Origin: Aldehydirespirator sp965116665
Lineage (GTDB): Bacteria > Actinomycetota > Acidimicrobiia > Acidimicrobiales > Aldehydirespiratoraceae
Length of the DNA: 64,000 nt
NCBI GenBank assembly: GCA_965116665.1
Contig: OZ220709.1
Span: forward strand, 3,782,001-3,846,000
Reading direction: 5' to 3'
The translations under genes and the position numbers were made by a program. Below are positions 24,344 through 32,348 of the stretch, piece after piece; position 1 is the first letter of the stretch; the number at the start of each line of letters is the position of its first letter. Below the pieces are notes generated by a model. It searched no databases. It was not told where the DNA came from and saw only the letters and a program-made list of their open reading frames with translations.

Positions 24344-26656
24344 ATGTACGCCCGGGTTGCCCGCTGGTGCTTCCGGCATCCGTGGCGCGGGCTCGTCGCG
24401 TGGCTCCTGATCCTGCTCGCGGTCCTGGGTGTCTCCAGGAATCTCGGAGAGTCCTACAGCGGGGATCTGGCCATAGCCGGCACCGAGAGCCACGACGGGA
24501 ACGGCATCCTCGCCACCCACTTCGACGGCGCAGGAGCAGGCCCCGCAGGCACCATCGTCTTCCGCGCCGAGCACGGTGTGGACGATCCCGCGGTGCGGGA
24601 CGCGATGAACGAGCTGTTCGCCAGGGTGGGAGCCCTGGAAGGAGTGGGCATTGAATCTCCCTACGGGCAAGCCGCGCTGATCCCCGGGCTCCGGACAGCG
24701 AATGCGGGTGAATGGGCGGGCAGGGTCGCCTACGCCGATGTGAGCCTGGAGCCCGGTACCAGCGGAACCGAGGCCCAGGACATGGGGCGGACGATCGAGG
24801 GATTGATCGAAGAGCTCGAGCTGCGATCCATCGAGGGCCTCGAGGTCGAGGTCGGCGGGGTCTGGTTCGCCGAGTTGAGGCCGCCCGAATCCGAGGCCAT
24901 CGGGCTGGCCTTCGCGATCTTCGTGCTGATCGCAGTACTCGGCTCGGTGGTCGCCATGGGCGCCACGGTGGCCGCTGCGCTGATCACCGTCGGCATCGGT
25001 GCGGCCGCCATCATCGCCTTCAGCAACTTCATGACGGTGCCGGACTTCGCGCCGGCGATCGGCCTCATGATCGGGCTGGGGGTCGGGATCGACTACGCCC
25101 TGTTCATCATCACCCGCTACCGCGACACTCTCAGCGAGGGTCACGGGCGCGAGCAGGCTCTGGTGGTGGCGCTCGACTCTGCGGGCCGGTCGGTCATCTT
25201 CGCGGGAGCGACCGTCGTGGTGTCGCTGCTGGGGATGCTGTTCATCGGGATCCCGTTCGTGACCGGCTTCGGGATTGCGGCCGCGTCGACGGTGCTCGTC
25301 GTGATGGTCGGCTCGATCACGCTGCTGCCCTCGCTCATCACCCTGCTGGGCGACCGGATGACCGTCACCCGTGTCCGGGGCATGGTGGCCGCCGTCCTGT
25401 TCAGCGTGTCCCTCTTCGGCTTCGGTGCTGGCATCGAGCCGCTGGCCGGGGCCCTGCCGGCGGCGGCGATCGTGCTGCTCGCGGGACTGTTCGGGCGGGA
25501 CCGGAACCCGCTGCGAAGGCGCCTGGAGCCCCGTCAGAGCAAGCCGCTGCGGGAAACCGGGTGGTACCGGCTGAGCCGGACGGTGCAGGCCCGGCCCTGG
25601 GCATTCGCAATCGGCGGCACCCTGCTCCTTCTCCTGCTGTCGACTCCGGTGCTCGTGTTGCGGTTCGGGTTCGCGGATGAGAGCAACTACTCCTCTGAGA
25701 CCACCACCCGCAAGGCCTACGACCTGCTCGTCGACGGCTTCGGCGTGGGCGCCAACGGTCCATTGCTGGTGGTGACCGAGGTGTCGGGAAGCTCGCAGAT
25801 GGCGGACCTCGGCCGGCTGGTCGTGGCCCTCGCCGGCAGCGACGGGGTCGCGTTCGTCAGCCCGCCCATCCCCAACAGCCTGCTGGCGCCGACCGCGGCC
25901 GCTATCGAGGTCCGGCCGGCGACCGGACCTCAGGCCGCCGACACCGAGACCCTTGTCGAGCACCTCCGTAGCACGGTCATTCCGGCAGCTACCGCCGGAA
26001 CGGACCTGGATCCGCGCATCACCGGGCTGGTCGCGGTCAAGGCGGACGTGAGCGACTTCCTGAAGTCGCGCACCGCGGTGTTCTTCGTAGCGGTGCTGGG
26101 CGCCTCGTTCCTGCTGCTGATGGCCGTGTTCCGCTCGCTGGTCGTGCCGCTCAAGGCGGTCATCATGAATATGCTCTCGATCGGCGCGGCCTACGGCGTG
26201 CTTGTAGCCGTGTTCCAGTGGGGCTGGCTCGGCAGTCTCGTCGGGATCGAGCCGGGACCGATCGAGCCGTTCATGCCGATGATGCTCTTCGCGGTCCTGT
26301 TCGGCCTGTCCATGGACTACGAGGTGTTTCTCCTGTCGAGGATGAAGGAGGAGTACGAGCGCACCGGCGACGCGGTGAACTCCGTCGCTGACGGGCTGGC
26401 CCTGACAGCCAGAGTGATCACTGCAGCCGCGTTGATCATGGTGTTCGTATTCGGCAGCTTCGTGTTCGAGGAGCAGCGGGCGATCAAGATGTTCGGCCTG
26501 GGCTTGGCGGCCGCCGTCGCGGTCGACGCCAGCCTTGTGCGGATGCTCATCGTCCCGTCGACCATGGAACTGCTCGGGGCCCGCAACTGGTGGCTGCCGG
26601 GTTGGCTCGACCGGGTCCTGCCCAGACTCAATGTCGAGGGGAGTGCCGAGCGCTAG
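24344..26656 (+). CDS. MMPL/RND-family lipid or hydrophobic-compound transporter
   Basis: A 770-aa membrane protein with the RND layout: one helix (residues about 12-30), a large exterior loop, then a block of five or six helices (LAFAIFVLIAVLGSVV onward, about 185-345), and the same pattern repeated in the second half from about residue 420. The MMPL hallmark GLGVGIDYALFIITRYRD near residue 246 and its second-half counterpart FGLSMDYEVFLLSRMKEEY near residue 651 contain the Asp-Tyr pairs used for proton coupling. Actinobacterial MmpL proteins export cell-envelope lipids. It may act with the MpaB-like gene 43 bases upstream. The signature of a specific lipid cannot be seen. Confidence 0.88.
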   Translation: MYARVARWCFRHPWRGLVAWLLILLAVLGVSRNLGESYSGDLAIAGTESHDGNGILATHFDGAGAGPAGTIVFRAEHGVDDPAVRDAMNELFARVGALEGVGIESPYGQAALIPGLRTANAGEWAGRVAYADVSLEPGTSGTEAQDMGRTIEGLIEELELRSIEGLEVEVGGVWFAELRPPESEAIGLAFAIFVLIAVLGSVVAMGATVAAALITVGIGAAAIIAFSNFMTVPDFAPAIGLMIGLGVGIDYALFIITRYRDTLSEGHGREQALVVALDSAGRSVIFAGATVVVSLLGMLFIGIPFVTGFGIAAASTVLVVMVGSITLLPSLITLLGDRMTVTRVRGMVAAVLFSVSLFGFGAGIEPLAGALPAAAIVLLAGLFGRDRNPLRRRLEPRQSKPLRETGWYRLSRTVQARPWAFAIGGTLLLLLLSTPVLVLRFGFADESNYSSETTTRKAYDLLVDGFGVGANGPLLVVTEVSGSSQMADLGRLVVALAGSDGVAFVSPPIPNSLLAPTAAAIEVRPATGPQAADTETLVEHLRSTVIPAATAGTDLDPRITGLVAVKADVSDFLKSRTAVFFVAVLGASFLLLMAVFRSLVVPLKAVIMNMLSIGAAYGVLVAVFQWGWLGSLVGIEPGPIEPFMPMMLFAVLFGLSMDYEVFLLSRMKEEYERTGDAVNSVADGLALTARVITAAALIMVFVFGSFVFEEQRAIKMFGLGLAAAVAVDASLVRMLIVPSTMELLGARNWWLPGWLDRVLPRLNVEGSAER

Positions 26657-26665
26657 AGGCTCGGC
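26645..26665. terminator. Candidate bidirectional terminator between MMPL and kinase genes
   Basis: GCCGAGC (26645-26651) pairs with GCTCGGC (26659-26665) around a 7-base loop that contains the MMPL stop codon. The 21-base gap between these convergent genes leaves little other room for termination. No T-run. Confidence 0.45.
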
Positions 26666-26677
26666 CTCCGGGGCGGA

Positions 26678-29035
26678 TCAGACCCAGGAGTCGCCGTCGG
26701 TGGCGCTGGCCTCTGCGGGCGCCTCCATCGGCAGGGTGATGATCATCTCGGTGAACGCTCCCGGTTCGGACTCGACCGCGATGTTGCCGCCGTGGCGACG
26801 GACGATATCGCTCGAGATCGAGAGGCCCAGTCCGGTGCCCTGGTCGGTGGGCTTGGTGGTGAAGAAGGGATTGAAGATCTTCTCGACGACGTCGGGCGGC
26901 ATCCCCGTGCCGTTGTCGCGGATGCGAACCTCGATGTGCTCGTTGGACCGCAGCGTCTTGAGCCAGATGGTCGGCTGGAATGCATCGTTGCCGGCCGCGA
27001 TCTCCGAGAGGTGGCGCTCCTTGGTTGCATGGCCGGCGTTGGTGACCATATTCAGGAAGACCCGCCCCAGGTCCTGGGCGATGACCGTCAGCGAGCCGAC
27101 GTCCGGGTCGAAGTCCTGCTGGATGTCCAGCTGGAAGTCGGGGTCCAGGGCCCTGGCGCTGTGGAAGGACAGCTGGGCGTGCTGCTCGATGAGGCCGTTG
27201 ATGTCGGTGAGCTGCCACTCACCTGAGTCGCGGCCCATCATGAGCATGTCGCGCACGATCCGGTCGGCCCGCTCGCCGTGGGAGCGGATGCGCTCCACGT
27301 TGCCGGTCAGATCACCCGCGATCTCGTTGATGTAGTCCTTGTTGTCGTCGCTGAGGTCCGCGCCGATGTCATCGAACAACTCCTTGAGCTCGTCGATGAG
27401 CTCCTGGGAAGCCTCGGCGAAGTTCTTGACGAAGTTCAGCGGGTTCTTGATCTCGTGGGCGACGCCGGCGGTCAGCTCGCCCAGAGCGGCCAGCTTCTCT
27501 CGTGTCACTATCTGGTCCTGTGCCTTGTGCAGTTCGGCCAGGACGCTCTCGAGCTGTTCGTTCTTGCCCTGCAGCTCATCGGCGAGCTGCTCCACCAGGT
27601 TGAGGCGCTGCACCTCCAGGGCGTGGCGCCGGAAGACCTCCAGCGTGGCGGCCATGTCCGCGACCTCGTCGCGGCCGCTGATCGGGACGATCACTTCGAG
27701 ATCGCCGCCGGCCATGCGGCGCATCCAGTCCGACAGCAGGCCGATACGGCGCACCAGGACCCTGCCCACGAACAGCCAGACGATCAGGAGCGCCCCCAGG
27801 ACGCTCACGACGCTGATGGCCAGCAGGATCGACCGGGCCGTTGCTATGGCCTGTTCGGACGCGGCGGTGGCCTCCTCGGCACGGGCCTGGGAGTCGCCCA
27901 CCAGGTTGTCGACCTCACCGACCAGCGTCCGCGCCAGTTCGCTGTTCTGGACGAGCAGTTCCTCATTGCGTTCCACGATCTCGAACTCGCTCGCAGCCAG
28001 ATCGAAGGAGTTGGTGGAGCCGAGTCCCAGATCGAGCAGCCGCTGGAAGATCGGTGCCGCGTCGGCGTGGAACCGGGTGCCCACCAGCGTCGCCAGGTTC
28101 CGCTGGATCCGGCTGGCCGCCACTTCGAATCGCTCTCTGAGCGGCTCCAGAAGGGTCGCGTCCGGCAGTGTGAAACCGGTGGCCAGCAGATCCGAGGCGA
28201 TGTTGGCATCGGCCTCCAGCTCGGCCAGGCGACGGTACCGGAACACCTCTGTCTCGGAGAAGTGCTCGGATCGGGCGACCGGAGCGTCGTCCAGCCCGGT
28301 GTAGCCCGTGAAGGTGTAGAAGAGCTGATCGTCGATGGCCGGGACCAGCACGGCGCTCACCTGGTTTCGCAATCCCACCAGCACGCCCTGCTGAGCGGTT
28401 CGCTGGTCGATGAGCCGGAGCCTGGCCTCGACCTCGCTGCGGATCTCCTCGATGTTGGAGATGAGCATGTCGGCGCTCCGACGGATCTGAGCGACGCTGG
28501 CGTCGTCACTCTCGCTCTGTTCCAGCACCGCCATCTGTTCCTCGAAGGTCAGCACGGTCTGGTCGACCCTTTGGCCTTCCTGGAAGAGCTCCAGCGACGA
28601 TTGGGCCGCGGCCAGGCTGGGGGCGGCGTTGGCCAGGATCCCGCCGTACTGAGCGACCTGGAATGCGGCGGCCAGCTCGGGCACGCTGCCCTCGTTGACC
28701 CGCCTCTGCACATCGCCTACCCGGTTGAATGAGAACCAGCCGACGAGGCTGGCGGCCAGCGTCATGGCGACCGCCCCGCCGATGCCCATGTAGAGCTTGG
28801 TGGATATGCGTGACCAGATCCCCAGTGACCTCGTGTGGTCGTCTGCGGGTGGTGGTCCTGCGATGGGGTCGTCTGTGGGTGAGGGTGGTGGTCCTGCGAT
28901 GGGGTCGTCTGCGGGTGGTGGTCCTGCGATGGGGTCGTCTGCGGGTGGTGGTCCTGCGATGGGGTCGTGTGCGGGTGAGGGTGGTGGTCCTGCGATGGGG
29001 TCGTCCGCCGTCGGGTGGCCGGTCACCTCTGTCAT
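26678..29035 (-). CDS. Membrane histidine kinase with large sensor region and Pro-rich N-terminal repeats
   Basis: A 785-aa sensor kinase. Residues about 5-70 are a cytoplasmic tail of repeated DDPIAGPPP units. Membrane helices lie near 80-100 (IGGAVAMTLAASLVGWF) and near 415-435 (ILLAISVVSVLGALLIVWLF), enclosing an exterior domain of about 310 residues, helical and rich in Glu and Leu. HAMP (RRMAGGDLEVIVP), a coiled coil, HisKA with ELTAGVAHEIKNPLNFVKNF (phospho-accepting His in AHEIKNP) and a HATPase (NMVTNAGHA, IRDNGTGMP, TKPTDQGTGLGL) follow. The start at 29035 is chosen because it overlaps the upstream stop as ATGA; ATG 29047 is possible. The gene ends the signalling operon that begins at 32280; its likely target is the REC-PP2C protein. 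Confidence 0.88.
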   Translation of the reverse strand: MTEVTGHPTADDPIAGPPPSPAHDPIAGPPPADDPIAGPPPADDPIAGPPPSPTDDPIAGPPPADDHTRSLGIWSRISTKLYMGIGGAVAMTLAASLVGWFSFNRVGDVQRRVNEGSVPELAAAFQVAQYGGILANAAPSLAAAQSSLELFQEGQRVDQTVLTFEEQMAVLEQSESDDASVAQIRRSADMLISNIEEIRSEVEARLRLIDQRTAQQGVLVGLRNQVSAVLVPAIDDQLFYTFTGYTGLDDAPVARSEHFSETEVFRYRRLAELEADANIASDLLATGFTLPDATLLEPLRERFEVAASRIQRNLATLVGTRFHADAAPIFQRLLDLGLGSTNSFDLAASEFEIVERNEELLVQNSELARTLVGEVDNLVGDSQARAEEATAASEQAIATARSILLAISVVSVLGALLIVWLFVGRVLVRRIGLLSDWMRRMAGGDLEVIVPISGRDEVADMAATLEVFRRHALEVQRLNLVEQLADELQGKNEQLESVLAELHKAQDQIVTREKLAALGELTAGVAHEIKNPLNFVKNFAEASQELIDELKELFDDIGADLSDDNKDYINEIAGDLTGNVERIRSHGERADRIVRDMLMMGRDSGEWQLTDINGLIEQHAQLSFHSARALDPDFQLDIQQDFDPDVGSLTVIAQDLGRVFLNMVTNAGHATKERHLSEIAAGNDAFQPTIWLKTLRSNEHIEVRIRDNGTGMPPDVVEKIFNPFFTTKPTDQGTGLGLSISSDIVRRHGGNIAVESEPGAFTEMIITLPMEAPAEASATDGDSWV
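28845..29013 (-). repeat. Tandem repeat encoding the kinase N-terminal Pro-rich tail
   Basis: Units of about 30 bases, some extended to 39, encode (A)DDPIAGPPP and variants with SP. About six copies are nearly identical at the DNA level, pointing to recent slippage. Not a CRISPR: there are no spacers and the frame is kept. Confidence 0.85.
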
Positions 29036-30300
29036 TGGGTCACCCACAGGGCGGTGTCGTGCAGCGTCTCGACAGGGTGATACTCGCCGTCGGAGCCGAT
29101 CACGGTCAGGAAGACCTCGTCAGAGCCCTGATTGTCGTCGTCACCGAACTGCAGGTCGAATCCATCGATGTCGAAGCTGCCACGGTCGATCAACTGGTCG
29201 AGCAGGCAGGATCGCTCGACGGCTGCACCGCACTGCTGCAGCGCGCTGATCACCATGCGTCCGGCCAGGTAGCCCTCTAGGGAGACGAACCCCGGCTCGG
29301 CCTCCGGGTCGTGGGCGGCCAGAGCGTCCAGATAGGCATGCACCACCGGCAGCGAGTCGTCCTCCGGGAACGGCACGACCTGGGTGACCAGAACTCCCGC
29401 ACCGTCCGGTCCGAGCTCCTGTGCCAGCGCGTTGCTGCCGACGAAGGAGACCGTCATGAACACCGGGTCCATGTCGGTGCGACGGGCCCAGGAGATCAGC
29501 CTCGCGACCGGCTCGTAGGCCCCGATCATGATCACCGCCTCGGGGTCGCCGAGGCGCAGGTCCAGAAGGGCCGTCTTCACCGCGGTGGTGTTGCGCGGGT
29601 AGATCCCGATCGACACGGGCTCCATGTCGCGCCGGGCCAGCGCCGCGACCGCGCCCCGGAACCCGGCCCGGCCGAACGAGTCGTTCTGGTACATGACGCC
29701 GACCCGGGTGATGCCCAGATCATCGGTAAGCCGGGCCACCATCTCCTCGGTCTCCTGGTTGTAGGAGGCTCTCAGGTTGATGATGTTGTCCCACTCGTCG
29801 TCGCGCAGGAAGGCGGCGCCGGTGAACGGCGCGATGTAGGGCACCCCGGAGTCTCGGGCTATCGGCGTGGCCGAGCGCGAGGTCGGCGTGCCTACCGCAC
29901 CGATCAACGCGAACACCTGCTCCTGCTCGATGAGGTGGCGCGTCATCACGATCGCGTCCTCCGGTTCGTAGGCGTCGTCGAGCGACTGCAGCTCCAGGAT
30001 GCGCCCGTGGACGCCTCCGGTACTGTTCACCTCGTCGAACGCGGCAAGGATCCCGAGCCGCATGTTCTTGCCGAGTTCCTGGGCGGGGCCGCTGAATGCA
30101 GCCGACTGTCCGAACACGATGTGTTCGTCCGACACGCCCACCAGCGACTCCTCGGAGGGGCTGGGAATGGTGGGCGCGACCGGAGCGTCGGCATCAGGCT
30201 CCTGCTCGACCGCCTCCTCGGACGCGCACGCGGCCAGCACCAGCAACGCCGCGAGGGCGAGCCGGACACCTGCCGTCGGAAGGCGAAGCGTCCGGCTCAT
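29032..30300 (-). CDS. Periplasmic binding lipoprotein (PBP type 1, Leu/Ile/Val-type) of the signalling operon
   Basis: A 422-aa lipoprotein. The signal peptide ends in the lipobox VLAAC near residue 25. The mature domain starts IVFGQSAAFSGPAQELG and carries the ABC-binding fold landmarks GGVHGRILEL, DDAYEPEDA, LIGAVGTPTSRSATPIA and GVMYQNDSFGRAG. No permease or ATPase gene is adjacent; instead its stop overlaps the start of the histidine kinase (ATGA) and its start overlaps the stop of the RsbW-like gene. I infer that it senses an exterior ligand for the kinase rather than feeding a transporter. Ligand is likely an amino acid or amide-type compound; this is a guess from the family. Confidence 0.85.
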   Translation of the reverse strand: MSRTLRLPTAGVRLALAALLVLAACASEEAVEQEPDADAPVAPTIPSPSEESLVGVSDEHIVFGQSAAFSGPAQELGKNMRLGILAAFDEVNSTGGVHGRILELQSLDDAYEPEDAIVMTRHLIEQEQVFALIGAVGTPTSRSATPIARDSGVPYIAPFTGAAFLRDDEWDNIINLRASYNQETEEMVARLTDDLGITRVGVMYQNDSFGRAGFRGAVAALARRDMEPVSIGIYPRNTTAVKTALLDLRLGDPEAVIMIGAYEPVARLISWARRTDMDPVFMTVSFVGSNALAQELGPDGAGVLVTQVVPFPEDDSLPVVHAYLDALAAHDPEAEPGFVSLEGYLAGRMVISALQQCGAAVERSCLLDQLIDRGSFDIDGFDLQFGDDDNQGSDEVFLTVIGSDGEYHPVETLHDTALWVTQ

Positions 30301-30734
30301 CTCACCTTGCGGGTGACAATCCTCAGACGGTTCTGGCCCGACTCCCTGCGGTACTCGACGTCATCCATCAGGGTCTTGGTGAAGTGCACGCCCAGGCCGC
30401 CGATCGGGCGGCTCTCGACCGGCGATGTCAGGTCCGGAGCGGGTGCTTCGGTCAGAGGGTCGAACGGCTTTCCCTCGTCGGTGATCTCGATGACGACGTT
30501 CTCGTCCCGGGACGTGACCGCGACCTCCACGTCCCCGGGCGTGTCGTTGTACGCGTAGTCCACGACGTTCTGGGCCAGTTCGTCGACCACCAGGCTGATC
30601 CGGAAGGTCACGTCACCCGGCCAGCCGTCCTCCTCCCCCAGTGCTTCGATGGCGGCCACCAAGTCAGCGAGCTCGGTGTAGCTGGTCCGGCGAACCTCGG
30701 CGCCGGTGTCGGCTCTCAGGAACAACGTGACCAC
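30297..30734 (-). CDS. RsbW/SpoIIAB-like ATP-binding anti-sigma-type kinase
   Basis: A 145-aa GHKL ATPase. The N box is VVDELAQNVVDYAY, the G1 box is EITDEGKPFDP and the G2 region is GGLGVHFTKTLMDDVEY; this is the HATPase_c_2 pattern of anti-sigma serine kinases. It should phosphorylate the STAS protein encoded at 31942 and bind either it or a sigma factor. GTG start, two bases after the REC-PP2C stop; its own stop overlaps the binding-protein start (ATGA). No sigma factor gene is in the window, so the final output is unknown and could also be a different bound partner. Confidence 0.85.
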   Translation of the reverse strand: MVTLFLRADTGAEVRRTSYTELADLVAAIEALGEEDGWPGDVTFRISLVVDELAQNVVDYAYNDTPGDVEVAVTSRDENVVIEITDEGKPFDPLTEAPAPDLTSPVESRPIGGLGVHFTKTLMDDVEYRRESGQNRLRIVTRKVR

Positions 30735-30736
30735 GA

Positions 30737-31909
30737 TCAGTCCTCTCGACGCAATACCAGACAGGTCGTGTCATCGAACTGGGGCACGTCACCGGCGAAC
30801 TCGTTGACAAGGTCGATGACCCGATGCCCGGCGTCCTCGGCGTCCTTCGGGGGGTTCTGCTCGAAGGTCTCGCGCAGGCGACGCAGCCCGAGTTGCTCCT
30901 CCTCGCTGTTGATCGCCTCGGTTACGCCGTCGGTGTAGAGGACGACGGTGTCGCCCGGCGCCAGCTGGTGTGAGTACTGGTGGTAGTCGAACCCCGGCAG
31001 GACGCCCAGGGCGAGCCCCTCGGTCACGGGAAGCTGGGTGGTGGTCCCGTCGGCGTGTACGACGAGCGGGGGATCGTGGCCACCGTCCGCGTAGGTCAGC
31101 TCTCCGGTTTCGGGGTTGTACACCGCGTAGATCATGGTGACGAACATGCAGGCGTCGTTGTCCTCGTTGAGAACGTCGTTCACCTCCGAGAGCGCATCTC
31201 CGGGGCCGTTGGCCCGCATAGCGGCACCCTTCAGCAATGTGCGGCTGGACATCATGAACAGTGCTGCTGGGACGCCCTTGCCGGAGACGTCGGCAATCGC
31301 AAGCCCGACTCGGCCGTCGGAGAGGCCGATCACGTCGAAGAAGTCGCCCCCTACATTGCGAGCGGGCTGCATGGTCCCGAACAGTTTGTAGTCATCATTC
31401 CGGGCGAACTTGTTCGGAAGAATGGACTGCTGCATCATGCTTGCCACGTTCAGTTCATTCTGAAGCACGACGAGCTTGTCTCTAGCGCTCAGAGCCTCGC
31501 GCCACTCACGTATGTGCTGCAGTGTCCGGTCGATTGTGAACTTGAGATCGTCGAAGTCGACCGGCTTGGTGACGAAGTCGAAGGCCCCCCGATTCATGGC
31601 GATTCTGATGTTCTTCATGTCGCCGTAAGCGGAGATGATCACGGCGCGAATGTCCGGAGCCACGTCCGGGATTCTCTCGAGGAGTGTAAGGCCGTCCATC
31701 TTCGGCATGTTGATGTCTGACAGCACCATGTCGATGGATTCGTCCATGTCGAGGGCTTCGAGAGCTTCGACGCCATTCCGGGCAAAGACGAATTCATAGA
31801 CGCCGGTCCGGATGTATCGCCGCATCCTCTGCAGCATGAGAGGTTCCAGATCCGGCTCGTCATCGACCACGAGGATCTTGTGCTTTTGCAGAGACTCGGT
31901 CATTGTCAT
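30737..31909 (-). CDS. Response regulator with PP2C (RsbU/SpoIIE-type) phosphatase output
   Basis: A 390-aa protein. The receiver domain (residues about 10-130) has the acidic pair Asp16-Asp17, the phospho-accepting Asp65 (DMVLSDINMP) and the Lys in FVTKPVDF. A coiled linker is followed by the phosphatase domain, with metal-binding Asp residues in PARNVGGDFFDVI, LAIADVSGKGVPAALFM, YADGGHDPPLVV and LYTDGVTEAINSEEE, ending FDDTTCLVL. Phosphorylation by the adjacent kinase would switch on dephosphorylation of the STAS protein. It sits 32 bases after STAS in the same operon. Confidence 0.92.
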   Translation of the reverse strand: MTMTESLQKHKILVVDDEPDLEPLMLQRMRRYIRTGVYEFVFARNGVEALEALDMDESIDMVLSDINMPKMDGLTLLERIPDVAPDIRAVIISAYGDMKNIRIAMNRGAFDFVTKPVDFDDLKFTIDRTLQHIREWREALSARDKLVVLQNELNVASMMQQSILPNKFARNDDYKLFGTMQPARNVGGDFFDVIGLSDGRVGLAIADVSGKGVPAALFMMSSRTLLKGAAMRANGPGDALSEVNDVLNEDNDACMFVTMIYAVYNPETGELTYADGGHDPPLVVHADGTTTQLPVTEGLALGVLPGFDYHQYSHQLAPGDTVVLYTDGVTEAINSEEEQLGLRRLRETFEQNPPKDAEDAGHRVIDLVNEFAGDVPQFDDTTCLVLRRED

Positions 31910-31941
31910 TCGGGACCTCTTTCGCGAAGTGAAGTTCTCAC

Positions 31942-32280
31942 CTATGCACTAACCGCTGACAGTGCCTCGGCTTGTGAAATGTGAATCTCGATGACCTTCT
32001 CGAAGCCGCTGATCTTGAAGACTTCACGAATGGAGTCGTTCATCGAGCAGAGAGCGAACTTCATTCCGGACTTCTGGAGACTCTTTGCGGTTAGGAGGAT
32101 GACTCGCATCCCGGCGCTGCTGATGTACACGACGTCTTCAAAGTCGAGCACTAGAGCCGCGTCAGAATCCGCGACCACGGCTTCCAACTCAGAGTGAAAC
32201 TCCCGTGAGTTGGAACTGTCGATACGGCCGTCGGCCTTCGCGATCACGGTTCCGTTCGCTCGCTCCGCGCTGATCCCCAT
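31942..32280 (-). CDS. STAS-domain anti-sigma-factor antagonist
   Basis: A 112-aa SpoIIAA/RsbV-like protein. The phosphorylation loop reads VVYISSAGMRVIL with Ser54/Ser55; the second Ser is the usual target. Domain length matches the single-STAS family. It is first in the operon, with GGGAGAG as ribosome site. When unphosphorylated it should bind the RsbW-like ATPase and free the ATPase's partner. Its G+C content is a little lower than that of the flanking metabolic genes. Confidence 0.92.
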   Translation of the reverse strand: MGISAERANGTVIAKADGRIDSSNSREFHSELEAVVADSDAALVLDFEDVVYISSAGMRVILLTAKSLQKSGMKFALCSMNDSIREVFKISGFEKVIEIHISQAEALSAVSA

Positions 32281-32322
32281 TGTGGACTCTCCCTGAGTGC
32301 AAAGTCTCCTGTAGCCGACTCA

Positions 32323-32328
32323 ACTGTA
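32323..32328 (-). promoter_or_regulatory. -10 element of the STAS-first signalling operon
   Basis: TACAGT on the minus strand, giving a leader of about 36 bases before ATG 32280. It is in the 68-base gap after the DAO gene. No convincing -35. Confidence 0.4.
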
Positions 32329-32348
32329 CCGGACCATCAGAATCTACC

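Noticed and set aside
28845..29013. Regular direct repeats that look like a CRISPR array.
   Set aside because: Units are contiguous, in frame with the kinase, and have no variable spacers.
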